Made by a program: the position numbers and the translations under genes. Source: an uncultured Christensenellaceae bacterium (GTDB lineage: Bacteria > Bacillota > Clostridia > Christensenellales > Borkfalkiaceae). From it: DNA of 58,014 nucleotides. The notes beneath the pieces are model-generated. The model did no database searches and was not told the DNA's origin. It saw nothing but the letters and a program-made list of their open reading frames with translations. This document shows, piece by piece, positions 41,152 to 51,055 of this stretch (position 1 is the stretch's first letter; every line of letters begins with the position of its first letter). The stretch covers positions 1 to 58,014 of the forward strand of contig CAJUOP010000014.1 of the NCBI GenBank assembly GCA_910588465.1. The letters run 5' to 3'.

Positions 41152-44100
41152 ATGCGAAGAAAAACATTGGCAATTTTTTCGGTGGCATTTGCGCTGACCT
41201 GCACGTTGGGAATCTTAACGGCGTGCGGGCATGAACACACGTTTTCTAACGAGTGGTCGAAGGATGCGCAATACCATTGGCACGCAGCGACTTGCGAGCA
41301 TAAAGACGAGGTGAAAGACAGCGCCGAGCATGACTTCGGCGGTAACCGTTGCGGCACGTGCGGTTACGAAAGACAGTCGGCTGAGGCAGAATTGAAAGAA
41401 GACGAATCGGCGAAGGTCACTACGTTCGTTTATGGCGATACGCGTTTGCAGCTTTTGTCCGATTCTCTCGTGCGGATCGAGGATAAGTCGAACGGCGAAT
41501 TTGAGAACAGGGAAAGCTACGTCGTTCTCAATCGCGACGAATGGGGCGAAAAAGTTACTTGCCGAACAGAAAAGACGGAAACGGGCTATAATGTGATCAC
41601 CGAAAATTATACCGTTGTGATCCCGAAAAGCAGTAAGGCGGAAGGGATTTATATTGTAGACGGCGAAGGAGAAAAGCTCTTTAACTATCTCGGCGCAACG
41701 GGAACGAACGTCTATCTGCCGTCGCCCTCCGACGAGCTCACGAGCTGGTATTTTACCGACAGCCCGCGTGTGATTCCCTCCGATTACGGTTATTCGGTTT
41801 CCGACAGCGACGTGCCGTTGCAGGGTTGGGAGTTTGATAAGAACGCGACGGATATTTACGTATTTTTGCCGCACGGCGACTATAAAGCGTTTTCGAAAAA
41901 TTTCGTTGCGTTGACGGGTCAAACCGACATGATCAACTTAAAGATGTTCGGATTCTGGGAATGCCGTTATACCGCTTATACGGCAGAGGGCGCGCTGGCA
42001 CAGATCGAAGAGTACCAAAAGCGCGGTTATTCCATCGACGTGTTTACCGTCGATACCGACTGGCGCGTGGGCGGCGGCGACGGATACGAAATCAACAAAG
42101 ACCTTTTCCCCGATATGGAAGGCTTTTTGAAACAGGTACACGAGCTCGGCTGCGACGTTTTCTTCAACGATCACGCAAGACCTGCGCCCGGAACGGACAA
42201 TCTGCTCGATAAAGAAGAGGTAGAGTTCCGCAACCATAATCTCGTACTGCTGATGCAGATGGGCGTAGATTATTGGTATTACGACAGAAACTGGGGCGTG
42301 CAGCTCAACCAGCTTACGCCCGAATATTCCAGATTCGCAACGGGGATGTATGTTTACACGTGGATCACGCGCGAATATTACGATAGCCTTGTGGAAAACA
42401 ACGCCGTGGAAGAGTATGCGCGGCGTACACTCTTGCAGGCAAACGTTGACGGGTGTTATAACGGTTCTTATGTATACGCTTCCGATCTTACGGCGCATCG
42501 CTACGCAATTCAGTGGACGGGCGATACGGGAACGGACGCTTCGTGGTTGCAACAGGAAATCGAGGGTGCGATCATGGCGGGCGCGGAAATGGGAATCCCT
42601 TACGTCAGCTCCGATCTCGGCGGTCACAAAGAGCAAAAATCGCCCAACAGCTACATACGTTGGATGCAGTACGGTGCTCTCTCGTCGATTATGCGCACGC
42701 AGTGTACGAATACGGAACCGGGGCGCATGCCGTGGCTCTACGGCGACACGGCGGAGGAGGTCGTTCACGTCTATCAGGATATGCGCTATCGCTTGTTGCC
42801 GCTCTACTATGCGCTTGCGCACGAGAACTATGAAACGGGCTTGCCGATCATGCGACGCCTCGATATCGAATATCCGCAGTACGTAGAGGCAAAGAATAAC
42901 GACGAATACCTCTTGGGCGATTATATTCTCGTTGCGCCGATTTCCGCTTCGAGCGGAAACGATACGCGCAAAGTGTTCTTCCCCGAAGGAACCTGGATCG
43001 ACGTTTGGACGGGCACGCGTTACAGCGGTCCGCAGACGGTGGAAGTGACGCACAATATTAAAACCTCGCCGATTTTCGTGCGCGAAGGCGCGCTGATCGC
43101 GCTTGCGCGGAACATGAAAAACGTGGACGAAAAAGATTGGTCGGAAATGTCGCTCGAGGTCTATCCTTCGGCAAATTACACAGCTAAGACGACCGTTTAC
43201 GAGGACGACGGAAAGACGGTCGCCTATAAGGACGGTAAATACCGTACGACGGACATTCAAATGAGTTGTACGGGCAACGTGTTGAAAATCGAAATCGGTG
43301 CGGCAAAGGGTTCGTTTACGGGCGACAGGGCGTTTGCGAACAGGATTTGGAACGTGCGGTTGCACACCAATCCGGATTGGGGCGCAATCAAGAGCGTGAA
43401 GGTGAACGGCGCGGCGGTATCGCCCGAAACGCTTGCAAAGCTAAATTACGAAAACGGCGGCAGACCGTTCGCCTTTACGGGCGGTGCGCTGGACGGATCG
43501 TTGGCAACGTTTACCGTTTCGACGAAAGTGAGCAAGGCGTACACGATTGAAATCGAATACGAAAGCGTAGAAAACTCCGCAACGTTTGCGGGTTATGACG
43601 CGACCGAAGTCAAATTCAAGGCGACGGCAAGCGAATGCACGGAAACGAGCGTGAACCTCACGGAAGCGGGTACGACCGATTGGATCTCCTATGGCTATAA
43701 CAGCGGAGACAGCGTCGATTACAGGAAGGGCGGACCCCGTCTGTTTTCCAAACCCGAAAATGCGCGCGATCTCCGTCAGGATCTGTGCAAGGGCTATATG
43801 TCTGTGCAGTTCAAGACGGGCTTGTCGAAATCGTATTCCGACGGATACAGAAAACAGTCGAATACTGCGTCGGGCGGAATTAAAAATTCGATCGGCTACG
43901 ACTTCACGGTCAAGACGACGGGCGAGAGCGAGAAAATCGTGCTCTACGTCGGCGGTGCGAATTGCATTGCAAAGCTCACGGTGCGCGATCGGGCGGGAAA
44001 CGTGAAAACGCTCACGTTCGGCGGCAGAGCGTTACCTGATTATATGCAAAAAATCGAGATTGAAATCGAGGCGGGAGAAGCGAGCACGCTCTATTTCAAT

Positions 44101-44187
44101 TACGCGCCTGTTTCGACGACTATGGTAAGCGAGCGCGAAACAAGCTCTTCGATTTACCTTTACTGCGGCTACGTTTGCGAAAAATAA
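41152..44187 (+). CDS. GH31 glycoside hydrolase lipoprotein B, cluster II
   Basis: 1011 aa. Lipobox ILTAC, a Cys/His repeat (YHWHAATCEH, CGTCG), then the GH31 domain with nucleophile Asp378 in WYYDRNWGV and acid Asp458 in QWTGDTGTD. The C-terminal beta domains match those of protein A, and the region encoded by 42856-43685 is identical to it. Outside that block the two proteins are about 60% identical by eye. It is probably exported and anchored to act on the same glycan with somewhat different linkage preference. Confidence 0.88.
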   Translation: MRRKTLAIFSVAFALTCTLGILTACGHEHTFSNEWSKDAQYHWHAATCEHKDEVKDSAEHDFGGNRCGTCGYERQSAEAELKEDESAKVTTFVYGDTRLQLLSDSLVRIEDKSNGEFENRESYVVLNRDEWGEKVTCRTEKTETGYNVITENYTVVIPKSSKAEGIYIVDGEGEKLFNYLGATGTNVYLPSPSDELTSWYFTDSPRVIPSDYGYSVSDSDVPLQGWEFDKNATDIYVFLPHGDYKAFSKNFVALTGQTDMINLKMFGFWECRYTAYTAEGALAQIEEYQKRGYSIDVFTVDTDWRVGGGDGYEINKDLFPDMEGFLKQVHELGCDVFFNDHARPAPGTDNLLDKEEVEFRNHNLVLLMQMGVDYWYYDRNWGVQLNQLTPEYSRFATGMYVYTWITREYYDSLVENNAVEEYARRTLLQANVDGCYNGSYVYASDLTAHRYAIQWTGDTGTDASWLQQEIEGAIMAGAEMGIPYVSSDLGGHKEQKSPNSYIRWMQYGALSSIMRTQCTNTEPGRMPWLYGDTAEEVVHVYQDMRYRLLPLYYALAHENYETGLPIMRRLDIEYPQYVEAKNNDEYLLGDYILVAPISASSGNDTRKVFFPEGTWIDVWTGTRYSGPQTVEVTHNIKTSPIFVREGALIALARNMKNVDEKDWSEMSLEVYPSANYTAKTTVYEDDGKTVAYKDGKYRTTDIQMSCTGNVLKIEIGAAKGSFTGDRAFANRIWNVRLHTNPDWGAIKSVKVNGAAVSPETLAKLNYENGGRPFAFTGGALDGSLATFTVSTKVSKAYTIEIEYESVENSATFAGYDATEVKFKATASECTETSVNLTEAGTTDWISYGYNSGDSVDYRKGGPRLFSKPENARDLRQDLCKGYMSVQFKTGLSKSYSDGYRKQSNTASGGIKNSIGYDFTVKTTGESEKIVLYVGGANCIAKLTVRDRAGNVKTLTFGGRALPDYMQKIEIEIEAGEASTLYFNYAPVSTTMVSERETSSSIYLYCGYVCEK
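42856..43685. repeat. 830-bp identical block, copy 2
   Basis: Second copy of the block at 36874-37703, in the same orientation, inside the paralogous GH31 gene. The first mismatch on the left is at 42855 (A versus T) and on the right at 43686 (C versus T). Confidence 0.85.
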
Positions 44188-44227
44188 GAATCAAACCGAA
44201 AATCGGTTAAAATTAAGGAGGAAATAT

Positions 44228-47200
44228 ATGAATAAGAACAAACTCGTAAAGATAATTGCGCTCAGCGCAATCTTTACATCGTCGGTTGCGGTTCTTGCGG
44301 CATGCAGAGGAGACGGACACTCTCTTTCGCTTATCGAAGAACAGGCGGCAACCTGCACGACGGACGGACATAATGCGTATTATATGTGTTCGCATTGCGA
44401 CTCTATCTTCGAAGATGCGGACGCGAAAACCGAAACGACGCTCGAAGCCGTAAAAATCAACAAGCTCGGGCACGATATGACCAAGCACGAAGCGGTGGAA
44501 GCGGAATGCACCAAGCCCGGCAACGTGGAGTATTACACCTGTTCGCGCGAAGAGGGGAAATACTTCAACGCGCAACAGCAGGAAATCAGCAAGATCGAAA
44601 CGACGAAACCGCACGACTTCTCGGGCGAGGGGACTCACGCTTACGTGCAACCGACCGTCGAGACGGAGGGCAGCAAGGCGTACTGGCAGTGCAACGATTG
44701 CCATAACGTATATGCCGACAGTTACGGCGATACGCAGACGACGGTTGCAGACATGAAAATCGACAGGGTGAAGGAAAATCTCGACGGCACACTCACGGAG
44801 GGGTTCTACAACACCGAGCATGCACTCGTCATCGGCAGCAAAACGGTAAAAGAGGGCGGCATCGGCTTTATCGTCAACGGCAAAAAGGAAACGGACGGTA
44901 TTTATTTACATATCGTTGCCAATTACAACACGTCGGCGGACGACCAGGTAGGCGATCACGGTAAGATCGGCGTGCTCGTCAATTTCCGTAACGAGGATTA
45001 TCTCAATCTTCCCGGAAATTTGGGCACCTGCTTGGAACAGACGATGTACATGGAACTGTATTTGAGCGGCAGAGTTAACTATCACGACGTGAACACCGTG
45101 AAATACTTTAATACAAAGACCAATGCGGAGGAAGGCAAGGCGAAGTATACGACGACGTGGGAGCTGTTCCTTTCGTATGAAGATTTGTCGAAGGCGAACG
45201 GCGGAAAGCTCGCGGAAGCGTTTGAAGTAAAAGAAGGCAAAACCGTATTGAAACAGAGCTATGCGCCGCTGATGAGCTTTATCGGCAACATGACGCATTC
45301 GGCGGCGGATAAGTTCGATAATCCGGCGGCGGAGACCGTAAAAAACGGCGATCCGAAATGCGATGAAATGGATGGAAACACCTGGCTCATTTGGTATAGC
45401 CACGGTTACGGCGATTGGAGCAGCGAGCAAAAGTATATGGCGCTCGGCAAAGACGGCTTCTTTATGACCGTTCCCCGCGCCGTCGATACCTATACGGTGA
45501 ACAAGAACGACTGCGCGAACGCAACGATCACCGTTCCCGAAACGGTGGACTTCGATCAAGCGATTACGGGTAAGGTTACGGTTGCGGAGGGCTACGTATT
45601 CTCGGGAATCAAAGCCAACGGCAAAGTGGTCGTTACCAAAGGTCAAGCCACGAGCGGCAATGTGTACGATTACTCTGTTACCGTTTCCTCTTTGGGGCTG
45701 AAATGGTTCGAGACTGAAATCGAGCTCGAATTCGTGATCACCAAGCTCGATTACGAGAATATTTCCTTTACGTTGAAGGGTGTTGCGGGCGGCAAGACGA
45801 CGACCATAGCGGATGGCACGACCGTCATACTCGAAAACGAATTCGGCGACAGATTCGAAACGACGGTAGGAAAAAACGGCGTCGTTACGGTTCAGAACGT
45901 GCTCTGTCAGGACTACGCAGTAAAAGTTACCGATTATATCGACGGCAAGATCGACGTTATCAAGGGCGGCGAACTGAGCGAAGCAACGCTTGCATATCAG
46001 TTTGCGATCGACGTCGGCAACCGTCCCGACCTTGTCGATTTAAGCGAAATGAACGAGGCGAACGCGTCGATCACGCTTGGTGAGCAGGGCGTGAACGGCG
46101 TAAATAAGGAAACGATTGCTGTGCAAATCAAATTGCCCGACGAAATGAAAAACGCGCCCGCTTACGTGCTGTATACGACCGTCAACGTCAACGGCGAAGT
46201 TAAAGCAGGCACGGGCGCTTGGTTGCAGCGGTTTGCAATCCGGTTCGCAGAGGGAGATGCAAACAATACTTATAAGAATAAATTCGTCGTTTGGTGGGAT
46301 GACTTGGGGCAGAACTCCAACCCTTCGGCAATTTGGGCGGATAACGGCACGACCTGCGGCGGCGGAGGCGAACGGCAGCAAACCTACGATTGGCTCGCAA
46401 GCATGGTTATGGACGGCTTACAGCTCAAAGTCGTGCGCAACGGCGGTTACGTTGCGATTTCCGCATACAATATCGACGACGAGAAGTGGTACACGCTGCT
46501 CGAAGGCACTACTTCTGCTACCGCGAAAAACGACATTGCTTTCTTTGTCAGCGGCGAAAGCTTCACCTTCTCCGAAATCGCGTTCGAAGCGCTCGAAATC
46601 GTTCCGTTGGAACTTCCCGCAGGAGGGAAAGACGGCATTAAGGGACATTTGAAAGCAACAAACGGCGACATATTTACGTTGGGCGGCGTTTTGACTTCGG
46701 AAGAAGAACTTGCGATTCCCGCAGACTCGATCGCTTATACCGAGTATGACAACGTGGAAATCGGCAGCGATAAGATCACGATTACGGGAAACGGCGTTGC
46801 GGACAGAAACAGTCATTCCTATAATCATGCAACCTATATTCTGCCCGAAGCGGTGAGAGGGCAAAAGCAGGTCTCGCTTGTATTCAACGTGAAAGACACG
46901 AACCAGCCCGCAGGTACGGACGATTGGGCGGCGCGTCGCTTCGGCGTTCAAATCGGCGCGGGCGCATACGGGTTCTATTTCTGGACGTCGGATAAAAACA
47001 GCTTCGACTTGAATCATTTCGTTGTCGGAACGCTCGACATGAACACCGATCGAGACGGTCAGGGCATTGCCCAGCCGAAGTGGGCGGGCGCGCTCATCCG
47101 TTCCGCAAACGGGTTAGACGTTCAGGTCGTTCGGCTCGGCACGAAGATCGTCATCAATTTTAAGGACGAGGACGGGAAATGGGTGACAGTCGGTGAAATG

Positions 47201-49030
47201 ACCTGTGCGGACGTTGAAACCGAAGTTAAATTCGTCGGCGGCGGCGACACTTGGGAGGTTTCCGCAATCGCAGCCGGCAAGCTCGAACTCAAAGAAAAGG
47301 TAGACCCTGCGGAAGGCAACAACTATACGGGCAACGTCGCTTATTATACCGACGGCACACATTACTACATGGAGGACGGTTCCGTAAGCTCGCTTGCAGG
47401 CGTTACGATCAAGCAGGTGGACGTTACGCTCAGCGCGGCGGCGAAGGAGCTCGACGGAACGACGGAAGCAACGCTTACAGACGGTGCGGTGATCGAACTG
47501 AAAGGCAAATTCCAAAATTACACCTACACGGTGGGCGGAACAAATAACCCCGATAAAATGCTTGCAGGTACTTACGAAGCGTATCTCTACGGCTATGCCT
47601 ATGCGGAAGTCGTGGTGCCCGACGCGGGCGGCGCGGTGGAGATCGTGCTCGTCAAGACGTTTGCTTATACGACGGTCGGCACGCACGGCGGTCAGAGCGG
47701 CGTTGAAGTAGACGGAACGACGGTCACGATCAAAGGCAACGGACTTGCAGACGACAACAAGACCTGGGCGGGAAAAGCGGAAATCGTTTTGAGCGACGAG
47801 CTGCAAAACAGAAAGAACGTTGTGCTCACGTTTACGTTAAAGGATACCCATTCCCCCCAAGGCGATTGGGATTGGGCGGCGCGCCGCTTCGGCGTTACTA
47901 TGCAGGGAGAAAACGGCGGATTTATGTGCTTTACGGCAAATGAACCGGAAGGCGCGTTCTTCGTCATGGGAACGGACCCGGGCAAAGAAGACGGACGCAT
48001 TACGTTTAATCAGATTGGGTCGCTTGTCCGTTCTCAAAACGGCGTGAATATGCGCGTGGTTCGTGTTTCCGATAAGGTTTTGGTGTATGTTCAAATCGAT
48101 GAAATGTGGGTAAAAATCGGTTCGTTCGATTGCAACGCTGCGGGCAATACCAAAATCGTGCTGTACGGCGAGGGCGATACCTGGCAGTTCTCGAATATCG
48201 CCGTAGCTGAATATACGGCAACGGAAGCGACGGTCAAGAAAGGCGAGCTCCCGCAGGGCGTTACGCTCGAACTGTCCGCGCAAACGTTAGCGGTAGGCGG
48301 CAAGGTTACGGTAACGCTTACGGGCGGGAAAACCTATCTCGTCAGCGTCAACGGCAAAGAATTCAGTGTGGGCAGCAGCTTTGAAATTGCCTATAACGAC
48401 TATGCGCTCGGCTTAGCCGATCCCGAAGTTACCGTGGCAGTGTTAAATGTTTCCGATACCTCGGCAGAAATTTCCCGCGGCGAACTCGGCTCGAACAAGA
48501 CAATCGACTTGTCGCAGTCTGAGCTCGACGGAAAAACGCTCATCGATTGGAATTTGTATAAGAGGGGCGAATGCGTAACCAAAGACGGCGCGACTGCATG
48601 GGCAACCACGGGCATGGACGGTTTGGCTGACGGCGGTAGCGATTACGACAACCCGAACGCTATCACGTTCAAAACGTCGGAAAGCGGTGCTGCGGAAGGT
48701 ACGTTCTTCTGCATGGGCGGCGGAAATCATAAGGCGCATTCGTCGGTTACCGTAAAGGTTTCGAAGGGCGCAACGCAGATAAACCTCTACACGGGCAGTT
48801 GGCAGGGAAACAATAGCGTTAAATTTACCGTAAAAATCGGCGATTCTGTACTTGCAACGCAGAGCTATGTTTTCGGCAACGACAGAAGATCCGAACTTGT
48901 AACGATCGCAATCGATACGAGCGATTGGGCGGACGACGAAGTAAGGGATATCGTTATCGAAATCGAGCCTGCAACGCAGGGTTATATGCTTGCGGCGATT
49001 GCCGTACTCGGTGAGGACGCAGCAGAGTAA
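44228..49030 (+). CDS. Giant modular surface glycan-binding lipoprotein (1600 aa)
   Basis: Lipobox VLAAC (Cys26). Residues about 40-170 hold Cys/His repeats (CTTDGHNAYYMC, CTKPGNVEYYTC, AYWQCNDC). A CBM9-like block (about 180-440, LDGTLTEGFYNTEHALVIGS) is followed by a KVTVAEGYVFSGIKANGKV beta domain, the same pair as in the 344-aa lipoproteins. Three concanavalin-like domains follow (about 600-800, 840-1035, 1150-1345; two with a DWAARRFGV core) with Ig-like linkers. A final beta domain (about 1440-1600) contains the SSVTVKVSKGATQINLY segment. No catalytic motif is seen. It is the cluster II counterpart of the 1095-aa protein, with more binding domains. Confidence 0.65.
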   Translation: MNKNKLVKIIALSAIFTSSVAVLAACRGDGHSLSLIEEQAATCTTDGHNAYYMCSHCDSIFEDADAKTETTLEAVKINKLGHDMTKHEAVEAECTKPGNVEYYTCSREEGKYFNAQQQEISKIETTKPHDFSGEGTHAYVQPTVETEGSKAYWQCNDCHNVYADSYGDTQTTVADMKIDRVKENLDGTLTEGFYNTEHALVIGSKTVKEGGIGFIVNGKKETDGIYLHIVANYNTSADDQVGDHGKIGVLVNFRNEDYLNLPGNLGTCLEQTMYMELYLSGRVNYHDVNTVKYFNTKTNAEEGKAKYTTTWELFLSYEDLSKANGGKLAEAFEVKEGKTVLKQSYAPLMSFIGNMTHSAADKFDNPAAETVKNGDPKCDEMDGNTWLIWYSHGYGDWSSEQKYMALGKDGFFMTVPRAVDTYTVNKNDCANATITVPETVDFDQAITGKVTVAEGYVFSGIKANGKVVVTKGQATSGNVYDYSVTVSSLGLKWFETEIELEFVITKLDYENISFTLKGVAGGKTTTIADGTTVILENEFGDRFETTVGKNGVVTVQNVLCQDYAVKVTDYIDGKIDVIKGGELSEATLAYQFAIDVGNRPDLVDLSEMNEANASITLGEQGVNGVNKETIAVQIKLPDEMKNAPAYVLYTTVNVNGEVKAGTGAWLQRFAIRFAEGDANNTYKNKFVVWWDDLGQNSNPSAIWADNGTTCGGGGERQQTYDWLASMVMDGLQLKVVRNGGYVAISAYNIDDEKWYTLLEGTTSATAKNDIAFFVSGESFTFSEIAFEALEIVPLELPAGGKDGIKGHLKATNGDIFTLGGVLTSEEELAIPADSIAYTEYDNVEIGSDKITITGNGVADRNSHSYNHATYILPEAVRGQKQVSLVFNVKDTNQPAGTDDWAARRFGVQIGAGAYGFYFWTSDKNSFDLNHFVVGTLDMNTDRDGQGIAQPKWAGALIRSANGLDVQVVRLGTKIVINFKDEDGKWVTVGEMTCADVETEVKFVGGGDTWEVSAIAAGKLELKEKVDPAEGNNYTGNVAYYTDGTHYYMEDGSVSSLAGVTIKQVDVTLSAAAKELDGTTEATLTDGAVIELKGKFQNYTYTVGGTNNPDKMLAGTYEAYLYGYAYAEVVVPDAGGAVEIVLVKTFAYTTVGTHGGQSGVEVDGTTVTIKGNGLADDNKTWAGKAEIVLSDELQNRKNVVLTFTLKDTHSPQGDWDWAARRFGVTMQGENGGFMCFTANEPEGAFFVMGTDPGKEDGRITFNQIGSLVRSQNGVNMRVVRVSDKVLVYVQIDEMWVKIGSFDCNAAGNTKIVLYGEGDTWQFSNIAVAEYTATEATVKKGELPQGVTLELSAQTLAVGGKVTVTLTGGKTYLVSVNGKEFSVGSSFEIAYNDYALGLADPEVTVAVLNVSDTSAEISRGELGSNKTIDLSQSELDGKTLIDWNLYKRGECVTKDGATAWATTGMDGLADGGSDYDNPNAITFKTSESGAAEGTFFCMGGGNHKAHSSVTVKVSKGATQINLYTGSWQGNNSVKFTVKIGDSVLATQSYVFGNDRRSELVTIAIDTSDWADDEVRDIVIEIEPATQGYMLAAIAVLGEDAAE

Positions 49031-49053
49031 TTGAAAACCGACGCACTCGGGCC

Positions 49054-49077
49054 GGGGGAAGCGTTCGCGCTTCCCCC
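49054..49077 (+). terminator. Strong hairpin after the 1600-aa lipoprotein gene
   Basis: A perfect 10-bp stem GGGGGAAGCG/CGCTTCCCCC capped by TTCG. No T-run follows directly, so it may slow polymerase or protect the 3' end rather than terminate. It occupies the same place as the cluster I terminator at 13524. Confidence 0.6.
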
Positions 49078-49101
49078 GCTTGCTAAAAAAAGGAAAGGAA
49101 T

Positions 49102-51051
49102 ATGGATAAAATTTATTTGGGCGCGGCGTATTATCCCGAACTGTGGGATGAAAGCGAATTGGAAAAGGATATCGCGCGGTGTAAAGAGATGGGCGTAAAC
49201 TGTTTAAGAATCGGCGAATTTGCCTGGGGCAGAATGGAACCGAAAGAAGGACAGTTCGATTTATCGTGGCTTGTACATGTGGTGGATAAGCTTTATGAAA
49301 ACGGCATTTCCACCGTTTTGTGCACGCCCACAGCGACGCCCCCGCGGTGGCTTCTTTTGAAGTACCCCGAGACGCGCATGGTCATGCACGATCTTATTCG
49401 CGCGGACGTTTCGTCGCGCTGTCATACCTGCAAGACCTCGCCCGTCATGCGGGAGAAGAACCGCGTTATCGTTTCCGAGCTTGCCAAAACGTTCGCGGGG
49501 CACAAAGGTGTGATCGGCTGGCAGATCGACAACGAAATTTATCCGTATTCCGAAGGGTGCTATTGCGAGCAGTGCAAGCAGGCGTTCCGTTCGTATCTCA
49601 AAAAGAAATTCGGCGCAACGGAGAACTTAAACAAGGCGTGGGGGATGGCGCGTTGGTCGCTCGAATATAACACGTTCGAAGAGATCGAGCCGCCATATCC
49701 CAGGCAGTGGCGGCATCCTTCCCTTAGAAAAGCGTGGCGTGATTTCCATTATACTCAAATCAAGAGTTATATCGAAGAACAGGCGGAGATATTACACTAC
49801 GGCTGCAAAAACGTGGGCACGAACATGATGCAACACAATTCGTTGAGCTATTATAAACTTAACGAGAAGCTGGACGTTGCGCAGTATAACCATTACGACA
49901 CGGCTCAGCGGCTGCCCGACACGGCGTTCGCCTACGATTTCGTGCGGACGGTAAAGGATAAACCGTTTTGGGTCATGGAAACGCAGGTGGGCTGGAACGG
50001 AAGCGAGTATGCGGAAAACGGCTACCGCCCCGAAGGCGCGTGCTACGCGAATACGTGGTTGCCGATTGCGAAGGGCGCGGAGATGAATCTATATTGGCTG
50101 TTCCGCACGCACCCGAACGGGCACGAATTGGGGCACGGCGCGCTGTATTCCTCGGCGGGAAGAAGCTACCGCGTTTCGGAGGAGGTGAAACGCGCGGCGG
50201 AAGATTTGAAAAAGTGCGAAGAGTTTTTAACAAGTACTTGCATTAAAAGCAAAATTGCGTTACACTATTCGAGCACGGCGCACAATAACTTTGAAAGCGC
50301 GCCGCTGTTGAAGGGTTTGAACTACCGCGAAACGCTGATTACAAAATATTACGCGGCGTTCCGTCACCATAACGTGGACGTGATCGACACGCAGCATGCT
50401 CTTGAAAACTATGAAGTGATCGTATCGCCCTTTCTTGCGACGGTCGACGAGAACGGACTGAAAGAGCGTATGACCGAATGGATTAAAAACGGCGGCACGT
50501 GGATCGTTGGCCCGATGTCGGATATCATGGACGAGAACGTGAAGAAGTACACGCACGCGCCGTATAGCTTTTTGGAAGAGCTTGCGGGCGTGTATACGAA
50601 GTATCAGAAACCCGTCGCCAACTACGTGTTCAAAGCGCAGTGGACGAATGACGGCGAATGCGCCGTTTCAACGTGCTACGACGCTTACGAGTGCAGCGAG
50701 GGGACAACGAGCCTTGCGCATTACGTGGCGGGCGAGTTCGCGCCGCTTTCGGTGATTGCCGAACGAAAGGTAGGCAAGGGTAAAGTAATTCTTGTGGGAA
50801 GCGTTCTTTCGCACGGGGATATTCTGCGGCTTGTAAATCGCGCGCCGATCGCCGAGGCGAGCGGAAACATAATTTTAACCGAACGCACGGCAACGGACGG
50901 GGGCATGTGCGGAATTATCGCCGTGGAAACCGAATATAAGGGCGGTTATGTTATTTTGAACGGCGAGTACACTGACCTTATCACAGACAAGCAATATTCA
51001 GGTAAAATCGAAATTCAACCATACGGGGTTTTGGTATTAAAGAGGATATAA
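49102..51051 (+). CDS. GH42 beta-galactosidase, cluster II
   Basis: 649 aa, cytoplasmic, close paralogue of 13660. Acid/base Glu145 in WQIDNEIYPY, nucleophile Glu293 in VMETQVGWNG, cysteines in CHTC and CYCEQC. One residue is deleted near 232 (LHYGCKN versus LHNYGCEN) and four are added near 607. AAGGAAAGGA precedes ATG. It is followed after 4 bp by the intracellular GH31 gene. Confidence 0.93.
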   Translation: MDKIYLGAAYYPELWDESELEKDIARCKEMGVNCLRIGEFAWGRMEPKEGQFDLSWLVHVVDKLYENGISTVLCTPTATPPRWLLLKYPETRMVMHDLIRADVSSRCHTCKTSPVMREKNRVIVSELAKTFAGHKGVIGWQIDNEIYPYSEGCYCEQCKQAFRSYLKKKFGATENLNKAWGMARWSLEYNTFEEIEPPYPRQWRHPSLRKAWRDFHYTQIKSYIEEQAEILHYGCKNVGTNMMQHNSLSYYKLNEKLDVAQYNHYDTAQRLPDTAFAYDFVRTVKDKPFWVMETQVGWNGSEYAENGYRPEGACYANTWLPIAKGAEMNLYWLFRTHPNGHELGHGALYSSAGRSYRVSEEVKRAAEDLKKCEEFLTSTCIKSKIALHYSSTAHNNFESAPLLKGLNYRETLITKYYAAFRHHNVDVIDTQHALENYEVIVSPFLATVDENGLKERMTEWIKNGGTWIVGPMSDIMDENVKKYTHAPYSFLEELAGVYTKYQKPVANYVFKAQWTNDGECAVSTCYDAYECSEGTTSLAHYVAGEFAPLSVIAERKVGKGKVILVGSVLSHGDILRLVNRAPIAEASGNIILTERTATDGGMCGIIAVETEYKGGYVILNGEYTDLITDKQYSGKIEIQPYGVLVLKRI

Positions 51052-51055
51052 AATC

